DNA of 27,344 nucleotides from the NCBI GenBank assembly GCA_002483745.1, contig DLIM01000028.1, forward strand, positions 16,120-43,463, written 5' to 3'. This DNA comes from Caryophanales bacterium UBA7642. GTDB taxonomy: Bacteria > Bacillota_I > Bacilli_A > RFN20 > CAG-288. A program made the translations under genes and the position numbers. Positions 22,757 to 27,344 of this stretch are shown here, piece by piece (position 1 is the stretch's first letter; every line of letters starts with the position of its first letter). The notes beneath the pieces were generated by a model that saw nothing but the letters and a program-made list of their open reading frames with translations, was not told the DNA's origin and ran no database searches.

Positions 22757-22790
22757 TTTCAAAGATAAACGCAACTTCTATTTGCTTCCC

Positions 22791-22818
22791 TTGAATATAT
22801 AAATTTAGAACTTATACT
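22791..22818 (+). promoter_or_regulatory. Promoter of BI-1 copy 2
   Basis: TTGAAT (22791-22796), 16-base spacer, TATACT (22813-22818). It shows that copy 2 is transcribed on its own. Confidence 0.6.
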
Positions 22819-22858
22819 TCCTTTGAAAGTAAGCTTTTCTAATAGGAGGCTTAAAAAG

Positions 22859-23620
22859 ATGGAGTATTATGTTTATGAGGATGAACCTAAAAAGGCTAGA
22901 AGGACTCCAAAGGATCTTGGCGTAAGATTCTCGATGTCCAAGATTATGATGTGGTTAGCATTAGGCTTACTGCTTACCGGCATCATGTCTTTGACTCTTC
23001 CTGATTTCTGTATTGCCTGCTGTGGATCAGAGAATGTAGAGGCTTTATCTAATTGCTATCGTGCTTTTATCATTACCGCCTCTGTCATTATGGCTTTTTC
23101 TTCTGTGATTCTTTGGATGCCTTTTGTCACTAAAGATACCCCCTGGACTTTAGTTTGCTATCTGCTCTTTACTATTTCGATGGGGTGGCTATTATCTAGT
23201 GTCTTTCTTTGGGTAAGAGGTATTGATGAAGCTTCTTCTATTTCGACTTTATGTATTTCTTTCTTTATTGCTGCCGGAGCTTATCTAATCATGGGACTTA
23301 TTGGAGCCTTGTCTAAGAAGAACTTCAATATTATGACTCCTGTCTTATTCGCTTTATTTGCCGGAGTTTTGACTCTTTCATTGTTCTCGGTCTTTGATGC
23401 TACTGGAACTATCTATATCATTACTGATATCATCACTTTTGCTATTATCCTTTTAGTTACTGCTATTGATTTTAACAACGTCAAGAGGATGGCCTCGGTC
23501 TATCCGTTCCATAATTCGACTTCTTTAGCCATCTATTGTGCCTATAACCTTTATCTTGATTTTATCTATATTTTTGTTCAGATTCTTTTCTACGTAGTTT
23601 ACTTTAGAAACAGGAAATAA
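22859..23620 (+). CDS. BAX inhibitor-1 family membrane protein (copy 2)
   Basis: A 253-residue paralogue of the preceding gene, matched along the whole length: FSMSKIMMWLALGLLLTGIM opposite FSMGRVMIWFAIGILITGLV, then IDFNNVKRMA...LAIYCAYNLYLDFIYIFVQIL at the end. Both conserved Asp residues (ID and YLDF) are kept. About seven membrane segments. Its N-terminus is more acidic and aromatic (MEYYVYEDEPKKARR) than that of copy 1. ATG 22859 is chosen because of AGGAGG at 22844-22849; the frame extends 12 codons upstream to a TTG without a ribosome-binding site. The sequences have diverged well beyond a recent duplication, so the two may have distinct roles. Confidence 0.8.
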   Translation: MEYYVYEDEPKKARRTPKDLGVRFSMSKIMMWLALGLLLTGIMSLTLPDFCIACCGSENVEALSNCYRAFIITASVIMAFSSVILWMPFVTKDTPWTLVCYLLFTISMGWLLSSVFLWVRGIDEASSISTLCISFFIAAGAYLIMGLIGALSKKNFNIMTPVLFALFAGVLTLSLFSVFDATGTIYIITDIITFAIILLVTAIDFNNVKRMASVYPFHNSTSLAIYCAYNLYLDFIYIFVQILFYVVYFRNRK

Positions 23621-23651
23621 AAGGCTTAATAGTTTAAAGGATATTTAACTA

Positions 23652-23695
23652 AGGCAGACTTGTAAAAATAAAATTAACAAATCTGCCTCTTTTTT
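23652..23695 (+). terminator. Terminator after BI-1 copy 2
   Basis: AGGCAGACTTGT (23652-23663) pairs with ACAAATCTGCCT (23677-23688) with one mismatch, followed by a T run. Confidence 0.88.
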
Positions 23696-23729
23696 AGGTA
23701 GAATAATAAGTAAGTAAGAAGCAAAGCAC

Positions 23730-24431
23730 ATGGAAAAGTATTTAATCTACTCAGTCGAAGATGATGAAGAAATCGCCAACATTATCAGGGCTGTCTTAAC
23801 TAAGAACGGTTATGAAGTCAAAACTTTCGTTGATGGGGAATCCTTTTTAAAGGGATTTGAAGAACAGAAACCTGATATGGTGCTTCTGGATATGATGCTT
23901 CCTGGTATTCAAGGCAAGGATGTGCTTTCAGCTATTAGGTCAAAGCATTCTAATGATAACGTGGTTGTTATCATTGTCTCCGCTAAGAGTCTCATTTCTG
24001 AAAGAGTTGATGGATTAGATGAAGGGGCTGATGACTATATTACTAAGCCGTTTGACTTAAATGAATTTATTAGCAGGGTTAATGCCCATGCTAGAAGGTC
24101 TCAGTATAAGGCTGGTTCTGGTTCGACTAAGACCATTGGTAAGTTCACTATCGATTATTCCAATCGTGTCCTACGTAAAGGCAAGGAATTAATTGATCTT
24201 ACTAAAGGAGAATTCTTAGTGGCTTCTATGCTTTTTACTAAAGCCCCTGATATTGTCAGTAAAGCGGATATTGCTCTAGAGCTTTATGGAAAGACTGATG
24301 ATCCTATCAGGCAAAGAAGAGAATTCAGAACGATTGATATGCATATTAAATCAATAAGACAGAAGATGGGTGATACTGATAAGGGTTTTATTGTCACAGT
24401 CTTCAATTGTGGCTTTAAGATTCCCGTATGA
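23730..24431 (+). CDS. OmpR/PhoB family response regulator
   Basis: A 233-residue two-domain regulator. Receiver 1-115: acidic pair near Asp11-Asp12, phosphoacceptor Asp54 in LLDMMLPG, Ser84 in IIVSAK in the switch position and Lys106 in YITKPF. The C-terminal half (~135-233) is a winged helix: TIDYSNRVLRKGKELIDLTK, the recognition region near RTIDMHIKSIRQKMG, and a FNCGFKIPV end. Closest in type to PhoP/WalR regulators. A possible -10, TAGAAT, lies at 23699-23704. The ribosome-binding site is weak. The stop overlaps the kinase start (ATGA), so the pair is coupled. Confidence 0.92.
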   Translation: MEKYLIYSVEDDEEIANIIRAVLTKNGYEVKTFVDGESFLKGFEEQKPDMVLLDMMLPGIQGKDVLSAIRSKHSNDNVVVIIVSAKSLISERVDGLDEGADDYITKPFDLNEFISRVNAHARRSQYKAGSGSTKTIGKFTIDYSNRVLRKGKELIDLTKGEFLVASMLFTKAPDIVSKADIALELYGKTDDPIRQRREFRTIDMHIKSIRQKMGDTDKGFIVTVFNCGFKIPV

Positions 24432-26119
24432 ACAAAAAAACTCTATCTGTTTCCTCTTTAGTTTTTACTTTTCTGATGTTCCTGACTTTTTTTATCTCTA
24501 GCCTTCTAGTGCTTTTAAGTGTCAAAGCTGACACTATTAAGGAAACCACTGGCTATGTCACCTCCATTACTGAACGGCTTAACGATAAAGTCAGTCCTAC
24601 TACTATAATTGAGAATTATCAGGATATTCCTAATGTTGAAGTCTCTTTCTATAACAATTCCAATGAAACTCCCTTACTGACTACCTATACAGAAGAAGGA
24701 GAACACTTATCTTTTTTGATTGGTGATAAAGATAAGGTGGTTTTTGTTAATGATAATTCATTAGGATATAAAGTCTCTTCTAGCCTTACTTGGATTGATG
24801 ATGAATTTCTGTATTTAAGAGTGGAGACAAAAATACCTGGTTCTTACTATGCTTCTAAAACTGCTGTTATTTTTAATTCCATTATTTCTATAGTTTTAGG
24901 TCTTGGCTATTATGTGTTCTCTTTAATAGCGTATAAGAATAGTCTTAAGCCTTTAAAGGTTCAGGTTAATAAGCTTCATGAGATAGTAAGACCTGGTAAA
25001 CCTATCCAAGAAGGAACGGATTTAAATAATCTGGCTTTGATGGTAAGAGATTCTAGAAAAGATTTACAGCAGCAGTTTGAAGTCAATCGAATGGGTGAAC
25101 AGAAGATTCACTTTATTTTGGATTCTATCTCTCAAGGATTAATTGTCGTTGATGCTTCTTATAAGATTGTTATGATCAATAAACAAGCTAGCAGTATCTT
25201 TAAAATCAAAGCCGATGACTTAGTTGGTCAGAATATGGAGATACTGAATATGGCTAGGCATCTAGAGAAGACTATCTCCTTAGTCATCCAGACTAAGAGA
25301 TCAGTCGTCTATGAAGAAGAGATGGATGGTAAAGTCTACCAATGCAATATCAACCCTATTGATTACTCTTGGACCAGAGTCAATGAGCAGAATGGTGCTT
25401 CTATTTTGATGATTGATATTACAGAGACTTATTATTCAGCTAAGATGAAGAAGGAATTCTTCGATAATGCCAGCCATGAATTGAAGAGCCCTTTGACTTC
25501 AATATTAGGATATCTCCAGATGATCGATGAAGGCATTTATACTACCACTGAAGATGTTGACAATGCGATTGAGAAATCCATTAAAGAATGTCATCGAATG
25601 AATAAGATTATTATGGACATGCTGACTCTTTCTTCTTTAGAAAAAGAAGAATTAAGACCAGTGGAAGAAATCTCTGTATCTGATATGATTGATTCAATTC
25701 TTCCTTCTTATGAATTACAGCTAAAGACTAAGAAGATTACTGTCAACAAGAACAAAGCCTATTTAATTATTAAGATCAATTATGAAGACTTCTATCGTCT
25801 TGCCAGTAACTTAATTGATAATGCTATTAAATACAACAAAGAAGGCGGTGTTCTAACCATCTATATTGATGATATTGAAAGATCCTTATCAGTCTCTGAT
25901 ACTGGTATTGGTATCTCTGAAGCTGATCAGAACCGTATCTTTGAAAGATTCTATCGAGTCGATAAAGCTAGAAGCCGATCTAACGGTGGAACCGGTTTAG
26001 GGCTGGCCATTGTAAAGCATATTTGTAACTACTATGACTATAAAATCCTTGTTAATTCAAAAGTAGGTCAAGGAACAACTTTTAAGGTTCTTTTTGGCAA
26101 AGAAGTCAAAGAATATTAG
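24428..26119 (+). CDS. Sensor histidine kinase, PhoR/WalK type
   Basis: A 563-residue membrane kinase: membrane segment 11-31, ~115-residue outer sensor domain (32-146), second membrane segment 147-169, a juxtamembrane segment in place of a clear HAMP, a PAS domain (~228-330), phosphoacceptor His350 in FFDNASHELKSPLTS, and an ATPase domain with NLIDNAIKYN (N box), DTGIGI (G1), FYRVDKARS (F box) and GGTGLGLAIV (G2). All catalytic boxes look intact. The partner is the regulator just upstream. The signal is unknown; the gene to the right encodes a solute-binding lipoprotein, which could be a target, but no shared operator is seen. After the stop there is a TAATATCGA tandem repeat (26127-26144) and only a weak terminator. 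Confidence 0.92.
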   Translation: MNKKTLSVSSLVFTFLMFLTFFISSLLVLLSVKADTIKETTGYVTSITERLNDKVSPTTIIENYQDIPNVEVSFYNNSNETPLLTTYTEEGEHLSFLIGDKDKVVFVNDNSLGYKVSSSLTWIDDEFLYLRVETKIPGSYYASKTAVIFNSIISIVLGLGYYVFSLIAYKNSLKPLKVQVNKLHEIVRPGKPIQEGTDLNNLALMVRDSRKDLQQQFEVNRMGEQKIHFILDSISQGLIVVDASYKIVMINKQASSIFKIKADDLVGQNMEILNMARHLEKTISLVIQTKRSVVYEEEMDGKVYQCNINPIDYSWTRVNEQNGASILMIDITETYYSAKMKKEFFDNASHELKSPLTSILGYLQMIDEGIYTTTEDVDNAIEKSIKECHRMNKIIMDMLTLSSLEKEELRPVEEISVSDMIDSILPSYELQLKTKKITVNKNKAYLIIKINYEDFYRLASNLIDNAIKYNKEGGVLTIYIDDIERSLSVSDTGIGISEADQNRIFERFYRVDKARSRSNGGTGLGLAIVKHICNYYDYKILVNSKVGQGTTFKVLFGKEVKEY

Positions 26120-26181
26120 CAAAAGTAATATCGATAATATCGATAAACACGGGCGGGTTTTTATAACTTGCAAATAAAGTC

Positions 26182-26209
26182 TTGACAAGTAAGCGCTACC
26201 ATATATAAT
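26182..26209 (+). promoter_or_regulatory. Promoter of the solute-binding protein gene
   Basis: TTGACA (26182-26187), 16-base spacer and TATAAT (26204-26209): a consensus sigma-A promoter. A cre-like sequence fills most of the spacer. Confidence 0.85.
26188..26201 (+). promoter_or_regulatory. cre-like CcpA operator inside the promoter
   Basis: AGTAAGCGCTACCA agrees with the cre consensus TGWAANCGNTNWCA at all positions except the first and the twelfth. It sits between -35 and -10, where CcpA bound to Ser-phosphorylated HPr would block RNA polymerase. The match is seen; CcpA control is inferred from the known system and the presence of hprK. Confidence 0.6.
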
Positions 26210-26247
26210 AGTAGTCAAGTAGTTGCGATTCTCAAAAAGGGGGAATT

Positions 26248-27344
26248 ATGAAAAGAATTAGCAAGTCTCTGATCTGTTCATTAGTTGCTGTTACGTCATT
26301 AGCTTTAGGTACGACATCCTGCAACACAAACAAAAATACCAACATTGATACTGCCAGAAGAGATAAGACTGTCGCTGTCGTTAAGGAAGCTGAAGGATTG
26401 ACTCGTGATGAGCTCTTCCAGAAAGCCGCTGATGAAATTCAGGGTGGAACCATGAAATTCGTCGGTACTTCCTCAAGATTCAAGAAAGCCATTGATTCCT
26501 TCAAAGCTGAATTGACTAAGAAGAATGCCGCCTGCGCCAATATGGATATCACTAAGAGCAGTATGGTCGATGGCTTAATCTACACTACTTTACTCTCCGA
26601 AATCGAATCTGGTGTTTCTACCGGATATTCCGGAGCTTTGGTTCAGGATGGTTATCAGCTTCAGAAGAAGGGCATCGACACTGGCTACTTTGTAAACTAC
26701 ATTCCTAAGGAATGGAAAGATGCTACCGACACTGATAGTGATAACGATTCTAATCCTTTCTCTTTACAGTACAACTTCAAGACTTGGTTTGTTAACAATG
26801 CTGAAGGTGATACTACCACTATTGATAATGTCTGGGATATCACTGCTGCTAAGTATAAGGGCAAGCTTCAGACTATGGATCCGAGAAATGAAAACGTCAA
26901 TATGGATTGGCTAATCATGCTTACTCAGGATAAATGGTGTGATGTTCTTAAATCGGCTTTCGAGGATTCCTCTAATGATAATGCTAGCTTAGATATTTCT
27001 AAGTATGCTGACTATGGTGAGAAACAGAAGTATGCCTATGCTTTCATGGATGGCTACTTAACTAACTCTGTCTTCAATACTGATGATGGCAAGGCTAGAG
27101 ACAATATGTCTGCTGCTTCAGCTAAGGGAACTATCGGCTGGATCGTTGATTCCAAGATTGCCTCCATTCAGGAGACTGAGAATGTCTCTAAGAAGAACTT
27201 CACCAATGCTGCTTTAGGAACTACTAATGCTGATGGAACTAATCCGACTATGCATATGAAGGGATTCGGCGGATTCATGTATAAGCATTACCTCCAGGTT
27301 ATGCCTTATTCTCCTTATCCTTGGACAACCTGCGCTTTCATCAA
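26248..27344 (+). CDS. ABC transporter solute-binding lipoprotein (partial, 3' end outside window)
   Basis: 365 codons are present, reading off the right edge. The N-terminus MKRISKSLIC...LALGTTSCN is a lipoprotein signal: two basic residues, a hydrophobic core and Cys25 as the lipidation site. The TTSC lipobox is slightly unusual, lacking the Leu at -3. The mature part has NPFSLQYNFKTWFVNN, then IDNVWDIT and YKGKLQTMDPRN (M210), features of the binding proteins of the Fe(III)/spermidine/putrescine-type ABC importers. The ligand cannot be told. Strong ribosome-binding site AAAAAGGGGG just before ATG 26248. Consensus promoter with a cre-like operator. Permease and ATPase genes are expected further right. 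Confidence 0.8.
   Translation, partial: MKRISKSLICSLVAVTSLALGTTSCNTNKNTNIDTARRDKTVAVVKEAEGLTRDELFQKAADEIQGGTMKFVGTSSRFKKAIDSFKAELTKKNAACANMDITKSSMVDGLIYTTLLSEIESGVSTGYSGALVQDGYQLQKKGIDTGYFVNYIPKEWKDATDTDSDNDSNPFSLQYNFKTWFVNNAEGDTTTIDNVWDITAAKYKGKLQTMDPRNENVNMDWLIMLTQDKWCDVLKSAFEDSSNDNASLDISKYADYGEKQKYAYAFMDGYLTNSVFNTDDGKARDNMSAASAKGTIGWIVDSKIASIQETENVSKKNFTNAALGTTNADGTNPTMHMKGFGGFMYKHYLQVMPYSPYPWTTCAFI

Noticed and set aside
26127..26165. TAATATCGA tandem repeat and the following GC-rich bases as a terminator for the kinase gene
   Set aside because: The repeat is direct, not inverted, and the later AAAC/GTTT pairing is too short to claim a terminator.
1..27344. Mollicute genetic code, CRISPR arrays, insertion sequences, prophage genes, tRNA or rRNA genes
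   Set aside because: UGA ends several well-defined genes, and no spaced repeats, transposase, phage genes or tRNA/rRNA sequences were recognised by eye.

Overview
This window comes from a low-GC, Gram-positive type genome, most like an anaerobic member of the Bacilli (the Erysipelotrichia or uncultured gut Bacilli kind). The main evidence is gene content: uvrA, hprK, lgt, a PpaX-like phosphatase, trxB, whiA, gap, pgk and tpiA lie in the relative order of the large uvrA-to-glycolysis region of Bacillus, but in a much more compact form. UGA is a normal stop (for example at the ends of whiA, the ppaX-like gene and the response regulator), so this is not a UGA-Trp mollicute. The likely PPi-type phosphofructokinase, the ribonucleotide reductase start (probably class III) and the lipoprotein machinery all fit an anaerobic single-membrane cell.

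Layout. 1-164 (-): start of a ribonucleotide reductase with an ATP-cone, behind a structured leader. 724-1578 (-): a one-ORF fusion of a Nudix hydrolase with a Vsr-type mismatch endonuclease, with a decayed coding remnant beside it (1703-1925). 1994-3523 (+): uracil/xanthine permease preceded by a leader terminator. 3592-3706 (-): candidate small RNA with a near-consensus promoter and a strong UUCG-loop terminator. 4004-5377 (-) and 5538-8969 (+): divergent envelope genes, a Wzy/O-antigen-ligase-like protein and a YfhO family protein; the latter overlaps a phosphofructokinase gene. 10147-10574: gene-free stretch with a possible structured RNA. 10575-13442: uvrA. 13645-18353: hprK-lgt-ppaX-trxB-whiA, tightly packed. 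18552-21707: gap-pgk-tpiA. 21943-23620: two tandem BAX-inhibitor-1 family membrane proteins, each ending in a terminator. 23730-26119: OmpR-type response regulator and histidine kinase with ATGA overlap. 26248-end: solute-binding lipoprotein of an ABC importer, cut by the window edge, with a cre-like site inside its promoter.

How the genes fit together. HPr kinase/phosphorylase sets CcpA-dependent carbon control; the PpaX-like enzyme would remove the pyrophosphate made by its phosphorylase activity; the phosphofructokinase carries residues typical of PPi-dependent enzymes and could use the same pyrophosphate; gap-pgk-tpiA forms the lower glycolytic unit; and the cre-like site shows where CcpA output might act in this window. 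Lgt would anchor lipoproteins such as the binding protein at the right edge. The less ordinary items are the Nudix-Vsr fusion, the candidate small RNAs at 3592-3706 and 10343-10475, two genes that look leaderless behind extended -10 promoters, and the pyrophosphate-centred gene set. All functional calls are from reading the sequence; no database search was run.
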